Both the position numbers and the translations under genes were made by a program. Below are positions 8,380-17,233 of a DNA stretch of 64,000 nt, one piece after another. Source of the stretch: Tildeniella torsiva UHER 1998/13D. GTDB lineage: Bacteria; Cyanobacteriota; Cyanobacteriia; Phormidesmidales; Phormidesmidaceae. The notes below the pieces were generated by a model. The model ran no database searches. It was not told the origin of the DNA and saw only the letters and a program-made list of their open reading frames with translations. Numbering within the stretch: the first letter of the stretch is position 1; each line of letters opens with the position of its first letter. Location: the NCBI GenBank assembly GCA_019358835.1, contig JAHHIH010000001.1:62001-126000 (forward strand), written 5' to 3'.

Positions 8380-9675
8380 ATGGAAACTCTTCAAGTAGAG
8401 GTCGCCCCTAGCACCTCACCCCAAATAGCCCCCATTAATCTGCTGCTATCGGCCTATGCCTGCAATCCTGAAAAAGGATCTGAACCCGGCGTGGGGTGGA
8501 ATATGGCGAAAGAGCTAGCCAACCACCACCAGGTCACCCTACTAACCAGAGAAAGCAACCGCCAGGCCATTGAAACCTCCCTTGGCCAAGCACCCGTTAC
8601 CAACCTAACGGTAGTTTTTTGCGATGTACCCATTCTTCAGGGTTGGTTCAAACAGCAGCAAAACCTCAGCGTCTATCTCCTTCACATTCACCACTATCTG
8701 TGGCAGTGGGTGGTTTATTTACACGCTAAAAAGCTGCACAAAACCCAAAACTTTGAGCTGGTGCACCACGTCACCTACGGTCGCTACTCAGCGCCCAGCT
8801 TTTTATCGTTTCTACCGGTGCCGTTTATCTTTGGCCCCGTGGGCGGTGGGGAGTCAGCTCCTGCCCCCTTTTGGCAAGACTTTAGCCTAGGCAACAAATT
8901 CTATGAATACATGCGCAACATCCTTCGATGGATTGGGGAGCGCGACCCCTTTGTGCGCTTGACCATTAAAAACAGCGACGTTGCGATCGTGGCCACCCCA
9001 GAGACAGCTCTGCGCCTCAGCCGCCTGGGGGCCAAGCGCATTGAGCGTATCTATGGTCAGACCGGCATCAATCAGCAAGAGCTAGTGCGGCTGGGCCAGC
9101 TGCCTGAGCCATCCACTGGTTCTAAAATTCGCTTTATCAGTATTGGCCGCCTACTGCATTGGAAGGGGTTTTATCTAGGGCTGCGGGCCTTTGCTCAGGC
9201 TGACCTCTCCGATGGAGAGTACTGGATTGTGGGTGATGGGGCCGAGCGAAAAACCCTGGAAGCCCTAGCCAACAATCTGGGTGTTGGCAATCGAGTGAAA
9301 TTTTGGGGCAATCTCTCCCGAGAACAAACCCTGGCTAAGTTGGGTGAGTGTGATGTGCTGGTGCACCCAAGTTTGCACGACTTTTCGCCGACGGTCTGCC
9401 TAGAGGGCATGGCGGCAGGGCGACCCGTGATTTGCCTTGATCTGGGCGGGCCAGCCACCCAAATCACCCACGAAACCGGCTTTAAAGTACCTGCCCATAC
9501 GCCAGAGCAGGCTGTGCAAGACATGGCCAAGGTGATGGAGACTTTGGCTAAAGCTGGCCCTCTGCGACAGCAAATGGGCCAGGCAGGGCGGCAGAGGGTC
9601 AGCGAACTCTATAGCTGGCCCAGTAAGGGCGCATTTTTGAACCAAATCTATCGGGATGTGATCTCCCAAGCCTGA
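8380..9675 (+). CDS. Glycosyltransferase family 4
   Basis: GT4 protein with INLLLSAYACNPEKGSEPG near the N-terminus, a segment common in GT4 enzymes of exopolysaccharide loci, then FGPVGGGESAP, ISIGRLLHWKGF and HPSLHDFSPTVCLEGMAAG. The E-x7-E motif is present as D-x7-E, a conservative change at the first acidic residue. I start at ATG 8380 (431 residues): the frame opens earlier at TTG 8284, but that part overlaps the upstream gene and looks like its out-of-frame shadow. A GT-B fold acting at the cytoplasmic face is expected from the family. Confidence 0.84.
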   Translation: METLQVEVAPSTSPQIAPINLLLSAYACNPEKGSEPGVGWNMAKELANHHQVTLLTRESNRQAIETSLGQAPVTNLTVVFCDVPILQGWFKQQQNLSVYLLHIHHYLWQWVVYLHAKKLHKTQNFELVHHVTYGRYSAPSFLSFLPVPFIFGPVGGGESAPAPFWQDFSLGNKFYEYMRNILRWIGERDPFVRLTIKNSDVAIVATPETALRLSRLGAKRIERIYGQTGINQQELVRLGQLPEPSTGSKIRFISIGRLLHWKGFYLGLRAFAQADLSDGEYWIVGDGAERKTLEALANNLGVGNRVKFWGNLSREQTLAKLGECDVLVHPSLHDFSPTVCLEGMAAGRPVICLDLGGPATQITHETGFKVPAHTPEQAVQDMAKVMETLAKAGPLRQQMGQAGRQRVSELYSWPSKGAFLNQIYRDVISQA

Positions 9676-9779
9676 ATACCTTACCAGGTTCGCTCGCTGG
9701 GTAGGCCAACTCGATTATGGACAAGCCCAGGGAATGCAACAGCTGGCGCATATCCACAAACTCACTAAGGCTAACCGCC

Positions 9780-10940
9780 ATGCGCATTTTAAGCGTGCAC
9801 AACACCTATCAAATCCGAGGGGGCGAAGATGAGTCTCGCGAATCCGAAGAACGGCTATTACGGGAGTATGGGCATGAGGTAGACGTCTACGAGGAGTCAA
9901 ACGATCGCATACAACATTTAAACCCGGTTCAGCTAGCGCTTAAGACAGTTTGGTCTCAGGAAGCGTATCAAGAAATCAGCCGTCGGTTAGATCAGAAGCC
10001 CTACGACATCGTACATATTCAAAACTTTTTTCCGCTAATTTCCCCTGCTGCCCACTACGCAGCTAAAACCGCAGGAGTGCCGGTAGTTCAAACCTTGCGA
10101 AACTATCGGCTCCTATGCCCCAACGGGTTGTTTTTTCGTAACGGTAAAGTTTGCGAAGACTGCATGGGCAAAACGATTCCTTACCCAGGTGTGATCCACG
10201 GCTGCTATCGCGAAAGTCAATCTGCTAGCGCAGCTGTAGCCACAATGATCACAGCCCATCGAGCTCTTAACACCTGGTCTAAGACAGTTAGTCTATTTGT
10301 TACGTTGACCGAATTCTCTCGTCAGAAATTTATAGAAGGTGGATTCCCTCCTGATAAGGTTGTTGTCAAGCCTAATTTTGTTTACCCAGATCCGGGTATT
10401 GGACAGGGCGAAGGCCATTACGCTCTGTTCGTCGGACGTCTGTCGGTAGAAAAGGGGTTAGATACACTAATTGCTGCTTGGGAAACCCTAAAGGCACCTA
10501 TTCCCCTAAAAATCGTTGGTGAAGGCCCTCTAGCCAACCTGGTTGAAAAGGCGACTCAGCACATGCCTCATATTGAGTGGCTAGGGCGACAGCCCATGGC
10601 AGAAGTACATCGCTTAATGGGTAATGCCCGCTGTTTGATCTTTCCCTCCAAATGGTATGAAACCTTTGGGCGAGTTGCGGTAGAAGCTTTTGCTAAGGGT
10701 ACGCCTGTTATTGCGGCCAAAATTGGGGCGATCGCAGAGCTAGTAGATTCTAACCAAGTTGGTGTTCTCTTTGAGCCCGGTGATGCTGACGATCTTGCCA
10801 CAAAGGTTACCCAATTTTGGCTATCTCAAGCTGACTATGGTTCTATGCGTACGGCTGCTCGTACTAAGTTTGAGCAAAATTATACCGCCGAGAGAAACTA
10901 TAAATTACTCATGGGAGTGTATTCACAGGCGGGGGGGTAA
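9780..10940 (+). CDS. Glycosyltransferase family 4 with conserved cysteines
   Basis: It starts MRILSVHNTYQIRGGED, a typical GT4 opening with the glycine-rich loop, so ATG 9780 is preferred to ATG 9717, 21 codons upstream. The N-terminal domain carries a cysteine cluster (LCPNG, CEDC, HGCYR) seen in a subset of GT4 enzymes, perhaps structural or metal-binding. The donor domain has FVGRLSVEKGLDTL and FPSKWYETFGRVAVEAFAKG with E-x7-E. Base composition falls between the GC-rich genes before it and the AT-rich genes after it. It is the last glycosyltransferase of the run. Confidence 0.86.
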   Translation: MRILSVHNTYQIRGGEDESRESEERLLREYGHEVDVYEESNDRIQHLNPVQLALKTVWSQEAYQEISRRLDQKPYDIVHIQNFFPLISPAAHYAAKTAGVPVVQTLRNYRLLCPNGLFFRNGKVCEDCMGKTIPYPGVIHGCYRESQSASAAVATMITAHRALNTWSKTVSLFVTLTEFSRQKFIEGGFPPDKVVVKPNFVYPDPGIGQGEGHYALFVGRLSVEKGLDTLIAAWETLKAPIPLKIVGEGPLANLVEKATQHMPHIEWLGRQPMAEVHRLMGNARCLIFPSKWYETFGRVAVEAFAKGTPVIAAKIGAIAELVDSNQVGVLFEPGDADDLATKVTQFWLSQADYGSMRTAARTKFEQNYTAERNYKLLMGVYSQAGG

Positions 10941-11040
10941 TAAAGCTTAAAATTTTGATTTTAGTCTGGATAGAGTGTTACTAAAACCTAAAAAAACCGG
11001 GTGCATCCGACTTTTATAAATTTACGGTTATCATCCCCTA

Positions 11041-11069
11041 TTCCCTTCTCCCTTTTTGGGAGAAGGGAA
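11041..11069. repeat. Hairpin 1 inside the MITE-like element
   Basis: TTCCCTTCTCCC and GGGAGAAGGGAA form a perfect 12-bp stem with a TTTTT loop. It has no T-run after it, so it is more likely part of the repeat than a terminator. Confidence 0.6.
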
Positions 11070-11078
11070 GCCAGGTTC

Positions 11079-11111
11079 AAAGTCCCTTTCCCAAGTTGGG
11101 AGAGGGACTTT
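11079..11111. repeat. Hairpin 2 inside the MITE-like element
   Basis: A 15-bp stem (AAAGTCCCTTTCCCA with TGGGAGAGGGACTTT) closes on a 3-base loop with one non-Watson-Crick pair. It follows hairpin 1 after nine bases, giving the element two adjacent stem-loops. Confidence 0.6.
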
Positions 11112-11161
11112 GGGTGTAGCTTTCTTCCCGAAGGGTATGTTCAAGAAAGTGGGATGCACCC

Positions 11162-11396
11162 AACAAAACCTTTGGCAGAATGGTTAAGACTTCAAATAGA
11201 TATTAGCGATTGATTAAACGCAAACATCTTGACCAGTAGAAAGAATCTCAAATTTTGTCACAACTGGAATGTTCGAATTCTGTCTTTCTTCAACCCGTCG
11301 TTAACGTAGCTACGCCTATGCTATGGCAAAAGCAACGCTTAATTATGTCACCTGTCTAATGTCTAATACAGTCAAGGAAGAGTTAAAGAGCTAGGC
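11162..11396. other. Non-coding gap upstream of the polymerase gene
   Basis: This AT-rich stretch of about 235 bases has no credible reading frame. It contains a 10-bp palindrome CGTAGCTACG near 11,306, resembling the small dispersed palindromes of cyanobacteria. It presumably carries the promoter of the polymerase gene, but no convincing -10/-35 pair was recognised. Confidence 0.35.
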
Positions 11397-12773
11397 ATGC
11401 ATTTATCAGATTATGTCAAAGCGCGGCCTCAATCTGAGGTTATCACAGCTCCTGTTCTACTACTTTTTGCATTTGCGACCATTTTTTTTCCAAGAATAAT
11501 CAATTCCATAGGTGCCCCTTCACCAATTAACTTTGTTCACTTTCTAGTAGTTCCTATTGTTTTACTGTGGATTTTAGTTAAAACTCGACCTCGCGATAGA
11601 CATCAAGCCTCAGTCGCAAAACAGTTCTTAAGCTGGCTTTATCTGCTTCTAATTGTTGTCATAGCTAGTGCGCTCCTTAACAAATCTTCTATAGTTAATA
11701 GCGCTCTTTCATTTTTTCTGCTGGCAGAGCCGCCCTTATTTTTAATTGGTTTACTAAGCAGTATTTTTTCATATAAAGACTTTCTGATATTCCGCACTTG
11801 GTTTGTTCGATTCTCAATTTTTCATTTAGCTTTATCGCTTATTCAAGCATTTTTATTGACCGTAGGCATCATGAAGCCTGGAGAACTGGGTGTGATCCAG
11901 GACAATATACAAGGAGTTTTTTATGTGTCAGGAGGCGGGCATAACGTAGCAGCCAGCGTTTCGATGGCTTTTGGGATCTACTACTTAGGTAGTACTCAAG
12001 GTAACAGCGGCAGCAATATGGTATCTCGTTTGAGGATCATAGTTTTAATTTTGTCTATAGTGCAACTTTTATATGCAGACTCTAAGCAAACCATGCTAGC
12101 AGCACTGATAGCATGGACATTTTTAACTATTACTAAAGCAAAAAAAATCGTAACTTTTCTAAAGTACACCATACTGATTACCGTTATTATTTTCGCGATG
12201 CTTTGGGCCATCGATCATATTCCTTTGTTTAGAGCTTTCGGCATCTGGCTAAAGCCCGACATCTACGGCAGAGATGGAGTTGCAACCCAGCTAAAGGTCT
12301 CTGCTTTTCCTGTCATTATTTCCCACTATGAGTCAATCCTGAACTGGTTTTTAGGGTTGGGGCCAGGCCACACTGTTAGTAGAACAGGCGGGTGGATCAT
12401 ACGAGAATACTGGTCTCTATTAGGTCCACTTGGCGCAACTGTTCATCCCGCTAGCGGAGAAGTTTGGAATGAAGTTGCTTCTGTCTGGATTGGCAGACGC
12501 TCTAGCATGTTTTCACCCCTTTTCGGCTGGGCTGGTATTTGGGGGGACTTAGGTTTCTTAGGCTTAGGTAGTTATATAGCAATTTTAGTATTTATCTGGA
12601 AAAAACTATGCAAAGACGATTTTTCTAAATTTATTCTTCTTACTATGGCCGTTCACGGCTTCATTTTTAGTCAGATGGAAGAACCTGGATTCATGGTTCA
12701 TTCAATGACTCTTATTTTTCTGCGATGGAAAGAGTTAAAACTAGAGAAAGGCGGCAATCAGCTTTGGCAATAG
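11397..12773 (+). CDS. O-antigen polymerase/ligase-like membrane protein
   Basis: A 458-residue polytopic protein with about ten hydrophobic helices (for example LLLFAFATIFF, FVHFLVVPIVLLWILV, YTILITVIIFAMLWA). A long periplasmic-type loop lies between about residues 285 and 375 and includes LGLGPGHTVSRTGG. This layout is that of Wzy/WaaL proteins, which polymerise or transfer lipid-linked repeat units on the outer face of the plasma membrane. Sequence conservation in the family is too low to name a gene. It stands between the glycosyltransferase run and an acyltransferase, where a polymerase is expected. The DNA is AT-rich. Confidence 0.72.
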   Translation: MHLSDYVKARPQSEVITAPVLLLFAFATIFFPRIINSIGAPSPINFVHFLVVPIVLLWILVKTRPRDRHQASVAKQFLSWLYLLLIVVIASALLNKSSIVNSALSFFLLAEPPLFLIGLLSSIFSYKDFLIFRTWFVRFSIFHLALSLIQAFLLTVGIMKPGELGVIQDNIQGVFYVSGGGHNVAASVSMAFGIYYLGSTQGNSGSNMVSRLRIIVLILSIVQLLYADSKQTMLAALIAWTFLTITKAKKIVTFLKYTILITVIIFAMLWAIDHIPLFRAFGIWLKPDIYGRDGVATQLKVSAFPVIISHYESILNWFLGLGPGHTVSRTGGWIIREYWSLLGPLGATVHPASGEVWNEVASVWIGRRSSMFSPLFGWAGIWGDLGFLGLGSYIAILVFIWKKLCKDDFSKFILLTMAVHGFIFSQMEEPGFMVHSMTLIFLRWKELKLEKGGNQLWQ

Positions 12774-12874
12774 TCAAAGTAATAACTTCAAAGAAACATT
12801 AATTCAAACTATACCGGTCGAATTTAACTTTGAACTGGCGAATAACCATAATAAATGACTTGAGGAAATAAACT

Positions 12875-14878
12875 ATGTCGGCCGAAGAAAATAATAAAAA
12901 TGTTAGCATTGAACATCCAAAATCTTCTTATAGGCCAGAAATAGATGGCCTTAGGGCTGTCGCTGTGATTGCTGTCATCATCAATCACTTCAATAAGAAT
13001 TGGCTGCCTAGTGGCTATTTGGGCGTAGATATTTTTTTTGTGATCTCCGGATTTGTCATTACTTCATCGCTGGCAAATCGTCACAACAAATCACTAAGTG
13101 ACTTTCTTCTCAGTTTTTATAGTAGGCGTATTAAACGTCTAGTTCCAGCTTTAGTGCTGTTTGTCATCACAACCAGTATTCTCATATGCCTATTTAATTC
13201 AATCCCGAAATCTTCACTTCAAACAGGTATGGCGTCTCTGTTTGGTCTCTCTAACTTGTATTTGTTGGAGCAGTCTACTAACTACTTTGCATCATCAACA
13301 GAACTAAATGCTTTCACTCATACTTGGTCGCTAGGAGTGGAAGAGCAGTTTTATTTTCTTTTTCCGTTTCTTGTTTGGTTTACAGGATTTGGGCGTCTAA
13401 CTACTAGTGGAGAAAAGAATTTACTTTGGGTAACAGGATCGCTGTCAGTTGTCTCTCTAATTAGTTTTGTTTTTCTTTATCAGATTGATCAAGCTTCTGC
13501 TTACTTCTTAATGCCTACGCGCTTTTGGGAATTAGGTTTAGGGTGTATATTGTTTCTCGGTCTAAAGTCTTACAATGTTTTTTCGAGGAATATACAAACT
13601 GCTCCATCACTACTAGTAATTTTTGGCATTATAAGCATTTTATTTACTCCACTTCGGTATGCCATTCCAGCGACTGTTGTTGTTGTTCTACTCACAGTAG
13701 TCTTGATTGCTTGCCTTCGCCCAGGAACCGCTGGATACTATTTTTTCACCCAAAAGCAGGTAGTCTATATCGGACTCATTTCCTATCCACTTTATCTATG
13801 GCACTGGGGGGTGCTAGCTCTTAGCCGGTGGACGATTGGTGTTCACTGGTGGTCTATCCCTTTTCAAGTCGCCTTGATGCTGCTTTTGGCAACTACTTCT
13901 TATCGGTATGTGGAAACCCCGCTTCGCCATGCTGAGTGGTCTGCAATCCGCTGGAAGTCTATTGGGTATGGAATTTTTGCCGCTGTTGTTGCTGCCCTTA
14001 TTCTTATAAGTCTAAATACTCCCTTAGGAAAATTAGCCTACGCAGGTCAAAAAAATAATCAAAGCGAAATGGCTAATGTTATTGAAACTTGTGGGGACAT
14101 TTCTAAAACTCAGAAATTTCTTATTGTAGGTGACAGCCATGCCGAACAGATTTCGGCACTGTTCGATTCAACACCTATCAAGTGCATAATTCACCGTGAA
14201 ACATTGAGTAAAGGGCTGTATCCCACTCTGAATTCTCAAATAGGCGACAAAAAAAATACTCCTGTCAAAATAGATGCCCTTGTCACCCATATAGATGAAT
14301 CAAGTGATATGTATAGGCAGCAAATAGATTCGCTGTCAAGCGGGGATGTTTTAGTGATTTCATCGCGTCATCTTTGCAGGCTGTTTGAAAAATGTTTCAG
14401 CGTTGATTTATTTGAAAAATATAATCGTTTCTTTGATGATGACTTAAAGGAAATCAGCGAATCGGAAGCACAAGATATATATATAAGTAAGTTAAGAAGT
14501 CTAGCGACTAAGCTGCAAGCTGAAGGAGTCAAGGTTTTAGTGTTTCTACCTATGCCAGAAATACGTCAAATGCCACAACTTTGCCAGCGGGAATGGTTTA
14601 GGCCAGTTTTGCCTTCAGGATGCTCAGTTGGCGAAGATACGTATAAGGCAAGAGAGCTGATTGTTGATAAATTTAATAATGCCCTAGCGCCTAGCAGCAA
14701 AACCAATATTTATCTATACGACGGGTATGATCTTCTTTGCGGGCCTTCAAAAGATTGTCCAAATATTATAAGGCGTCCAGATCTGATGAAGGATGCCACT
14801 CATATCAGCCCTAGCGCCTCGTTTCTTATTCACAAAGATTTTATTTCCTTCCTACATCGTAATAACCTGATTAATTAA
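12875..14878 (+). CDS. Acyltransferase 3 (OafA/YrhL type) with C-terminal SGNH domain
   Basis: The N-terminal ~380 residues are an integral-membrane acyltransferase-3 domain: YRPEIDGLRAVAVIAV and the SLGVEEQFYF segment are the family hallmarks, followed by about ten hydrophobic helices. The C-terminal ~270 residues form an extracytoplasmic SGNH hydrolase-like domain with GDSH (Ser421 within G419-H422) and the Asp640/His643 pair in DATH. Such fusions O-acetylate surface polysaccharides: the membrane part brings an acyl group across and the SGNH part transfers it. It probably decorates the polymer made by the upstream genes. Length is normal for the fusion. Confidence 0.88.
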   Translation: MSAEENNKNVSIEHPKSSYRPEIDGLRAVAVIAVIINHFNKNWLPSGYLGVDIFFVISGFVITSSLANRHNKSLSDFLLSFYSRRIKRLVPALVLFVITTSILICLFNSIPKSSLQTGMASLFGLSNLYLLEQSTNYFASSTELNAFTHTWSLGVEEQFYFLFPFLVWFTGFGRLTTSGEKNLLWVTGSLSVVSLISFVFLYQIDQASAYFLMPTRFWELGLGCILFLGLKSYNVFSRNIQTAPSLLVIFGIISILFTPLRYAIPATVVVVLLTVVLIACLRPGTAGYYFFTQKQVVYIGLISYPLYLWHWGVLALSRWTIGVHWWSIPFQVALMLLLATTSYRYVETPLRHAEWSAIRWKSIGYGIFAAVVAALILISLNTPLGKLAYAGQKNNQSEMANVIETCGDISKTQKFLIVGDSHAEQISALFDSTPIKCIIHRETLSKGLYPTLNSQIGDKKNTPVKIDALVTHIDESSDMYRQQIDSLSSGDVLVISSRHLCRLFEKCFSVDLFEKYNRFFDDDLKEISESEAQDIYISKLRSLATKLQAEGVKVLVFLPMPEIRQMPQLCQREWFRPVLPSGCSVGEDTYKARELIVDKFNNALAPSSKTNIYLYDGYDLLCGPSKDCPNIIRRPDLMKDATHISPSASFLIHKDFISFLHRNNLIN

Positions 14879-15096
14879 CCAGCACACAATATGTAAAAAA
14901 GTCTCTTGAGTGACCTTGCAAACCACTACCTGTAGATCTGCAAGGATTGGCTTACTGTACCTAACTATAAATTTCCTGTGTAGTTTGCCCCAATCAGCTA
15001 CAATCGTCCGGTTTTGGCGTTCGTTCGCAGAAATAAGGTTAGGAGAACATACTTGAGCGTTCTCTGAATGTGTTGCTATCTAAGTCGTTATCAATT

Positions 15097-15708
15097 ATGA
15101 CAAGTGCTTCAGGCTCTCCCAGTACATTCTCGTCTCCTCCTTCCACACCTACGGCCAGTCGTATCTTTTGGGTGATTGGCCTAGCCTGCATCATTGGCTT
15201 TGTAATAAATCTCCTGACTGCTGCCATTCCCCCCGACCCTATGGCTCTAGAGTGGCGGATCGGCTTCATGCAGCAGGTGAGTGGTCGCAGCATTTTGCTA
15301 TTTCTCGGCATTGCCATGGTGGTCTATGGCGGCCTGGGTCAGCGGGCACTGTCTCGCTATCTAGCCTTGGCCTGCCTGGTAGGGGGCATTTTGTTTTTGC
15401 TATCGGGGGTGATTGTCATTCGCGATGGGCTGGTGCTGCAAAGCCAGGCCCTTAGCACTATTGAGAGCGAGGCAACAGAGATACGCTCTCAACTACAAAC
15501 CGCACAGGCTAATCCCAACTTACCTTCTGAAATTACCCCCCAGCGCATTAAAGAAGCCCTAGGCCAACTCGAAGTTCAGGCTGAAGCACTGAGCCAAAAT
15601 GCTCGCAACAGCACTATGCAATCCATGATGTCGATGCTGAGTACCCAGGTCGTAACTGGTCTAGGGCTGTTGGCGCTGGGCAGAGTTGCCATCAAGCACA
15701 ACCGCTAG
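15097..15708 (+). CDS. HpsJ-like membrane protein (copy 1)
   Basis: 203 residues. After a short Ser/Pro/Thr-rich N-terminus come four hydrophobic helices (WVIGLACIIGFVINLLTAAI, ILLFLGIAMVVYGGL, LALACLVGGILFLLSGVIVI, and one near the C-terminus). A polar, probably coiled segment of about 70 residues (SQALSTIESEATEIRSQL to LSQNARNS) sits before the last helix. The pattern matches HpsJ-type proteins, known from the hormogonium polysaccharide locus of Nostoc and as partners of cyanobacterial exosortases. The molecular role is unknown. ATG 15097 is preferred to the in-frame GTG at 15070. A paralog lies at 21,307. It is 102 bases upstream of the exosortase gene. Confidence 0.7.
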   Translation: MTSASGSPSTFSSPPSTPTASRIFWVIGLACIIGFVINLLTAAIPPDPMALEWRIGFMQQVSGRSILLFLGIAMVVYGGLGQRALSRYLALACLVGGILFLLSGVIVIRDGLVLQSQALSTIESEATEIRSQLQTAQANPNLPSEITPQRIKEALGQLEVQAEALSQNARNSTMQSMMSMLSTQVVTGLGLLALGRVAIKHNR

Positions 15709-15727
15709 ACCCTTGGCTTTCTAGACG

Positions 15728-15780
15728 CAAAAAGCTAAATGAAGGCAGGGATAGCAATTATCTGTCCTTCAGCTTTTTTT
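15728..15780 (+). terminator. Probable rho-independent terminator after HpsJ-like copy 1
   Basis: AAAAGCTAAATGAAGG pairs, with a small bulge, with CTTCAGCTTTTTTT across a loop of about 20 bases and ends in seven T. It lies 20 bases after the stop codon. Confidence 0.6.
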
Positions 15781-15809
15781 ACAGCACCATAACGCTACTT
15801 TTTACACCT

Positions 15810-16736
15810 ATGGCTGCCCCCACCTTAAACCTCAAACCCCACCTACAAACCACCTGGGGTTGGATAGCCGCCTTAGCCAAAGACTTCCACGGGCGTATTG
15901 TGCTACTGGGGCTGACGGTGGGGCTAATTTACCTGCCGGTGTGGCTAGGGTACTTAGTACCAAGAGCCCTTAAAGGCAAGGTGGGCTGGTTTTTAGTGCT
16001 GTGCATGCTGGGATTAGCCGCTGCAGAGCTATGGAACCGTCGCGCTGTACTTAAAACTCTACAAGCGTCTGAAGAGGATCGCCTGCTTGGGCAATTGCTG
16101 ATTGTGGGCGCAGCGGTACTGTTTCCGTTTTGTCGCTTTGCAATTTGGCCTCAGGCATTTTTGTGGTTGGTAGTTTTAGCGGGTATTGCTTGCAGCACTT
16201 GGGGAGCCAGCTTTTTTAGTCGTTTTATGGTGCCTACAGCTTTAATTGGCATCACTACCTATCCTCGCATTGGTTTTATTTCTCGCTTTATCTGGGATTT
16301 TTTTGCTCCTTACCAGTTTTTAGAAATTAGAATGGCCGAGGTTAGTAGTGCGGCTATGCGGGCCATTGGTTTTCCGGCGGTGCAGGAGGGAGTTTACATT
16401 ACCTTCCCCGAGGGCGCAGTAGAAGTAGGCTGGGGCTGCAATGGGCTAGATATGGCTCTTTCTATTGCCGCCACTGGTTTCATCATGGGAATTCTCTATA
16501 AGCAAAAGCCCCGCCAAATGGCAATCCTTATTGGTATTGCCGTAGTTATTTCAATGCTATTTAATATTCCTCGGCTTATGCTAGTGACCATAGCTCATGT
16601 GTACTGGGGCGAGTGGTGGTTCAATTTCTGGCACGGCTTTTGGGGTGGTCAAATTTTTGTGGGTGTGCTGCTCACGGTGTATTACTACGCCATGATGGCT
16701 CTGATTGCGAGATCTAAAAAAGAATTAAAAGCTTAG
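15810..16736 (+). CDS. Cyanobacterial exosortase (cyanoexosortase)
   Basis: A 308-residue multi-pass membrane protein with the exosortase/archaeosortase catalytic triad. The Cys is in GWGCNGLDM (about residue 210), the Arg in FNIPRLM (about 255) and the His in FWHGFWGGQ (about 275), each at the end of a predicted helix as in the family. Exosortases recognise PEP-CTERM-type C-terminal signals on exported proteins and are thought to cleave and anchor them. A probable substrate with such a tail follows at 17,234. The adjacent HpsJ-like gene suggests a cyanoexosortase subtype that carries an HpsJ partner, perhaps type C; I am not sure of the subtype. Confidence 0.88.
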   Translation: MAAPTLNLKPHLQTTWGWIAALAKDFHGRIVLLGLTVGLIYLPVWLGYLVPRALKGKVGWFLVLCMLGLAAAELWNRRAVLKTLQASEEDRLLGQLLIVGAAVLFPFCRFAIWPQAFLWLVVLAGIACSTWGASFFSRFMVPTALIGITTYPRIGFISRFIWDFFAPYQFLEIRMAEVSSAAMRAIGFPAVQEGVYITFPEGAVEVGWGCNGLDMALSIAATGFIMGILYKQKPRQMAILIGIAVVISMLFNIPRLMLVTIAHVYWGEWWFNFWHGFWGGQIFVGVLLTVYYYAMMALIARSKKELKA

Positions 16737-17233
16737 CGTTCAATTGAGCTCAAAAATTATTTGTTTAATGCACTAGTGTCAAACTAAAAAATATCTCTGT
16801 CAGCTTCTCAGCTTTATACTTCAGCTACAAAAACTCTAATACTTTGGTTTGTCAAGAAAAGATATGGTTTCATTATTGTTTTAAGGCACTTCTTACTTTA
16901 TTTAAAGCCGCTTATATAGAGTTATTGTAAAAACTAAAATTTAGGACTAGTGTTTATACGTATATCATTCTATACTTGACGTTGAAGGGTTACTGAGATT
17001 TCGGGTTTTATCTCAATCTACTTTACTACCACACTTACGAACTACTGGTTCTATAAACGAGGGGCATTACCAGGTCGTGAGGAGTTTAAATGCAATCATT
17101 TTAGGGTTGAGTTATTCATGCCAATTGAGATTGCCTAAGCTTCTCGCAGCCTCATATATCAATGTCTAGAGCGTTTAGCCCTAGATTTTAATCTCAAAAC
17201 TCATTCACCTAAATCCCTCTTTTACTAAGGACT
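16737..17233. other. AT-rich non-coding gap before the PTPA-CTERM gene
   Basis: About 500 bases with many stops in all frames and no recognisable RNA gene. Its length and position make it a likely long leader/promoter region for the PTPA-CTERM gene. A TTGACG hexamer at 16,976-16,981 has no convincing -10 partner. Confidence 0.4.

Larger units (their letters stand above)
10999..11161. repeat. MITE-like element with 16-bp terminal inverted repeats
   Basis: The left end GGGTGCATCCGACTTT and the right end, reverse-complemented GGGTGCATCCCACTTT, match at 15 of 16 bases. They enclose about 130 bases with two strong hairpins and no credible gene. A matching single end occurs at 158-174. Size, ends and lack of coding capacity fit a miniature inverted-repeat element mobilised in trans. 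No clean target duplication is visible. Confidence 0.55.

Noticed and set aside
11001-11213. 70-codon frame across the MITE-like element
   Set aside because: It lies almost wholly within inverted repeats and reads the hairpin arms; non-coding.
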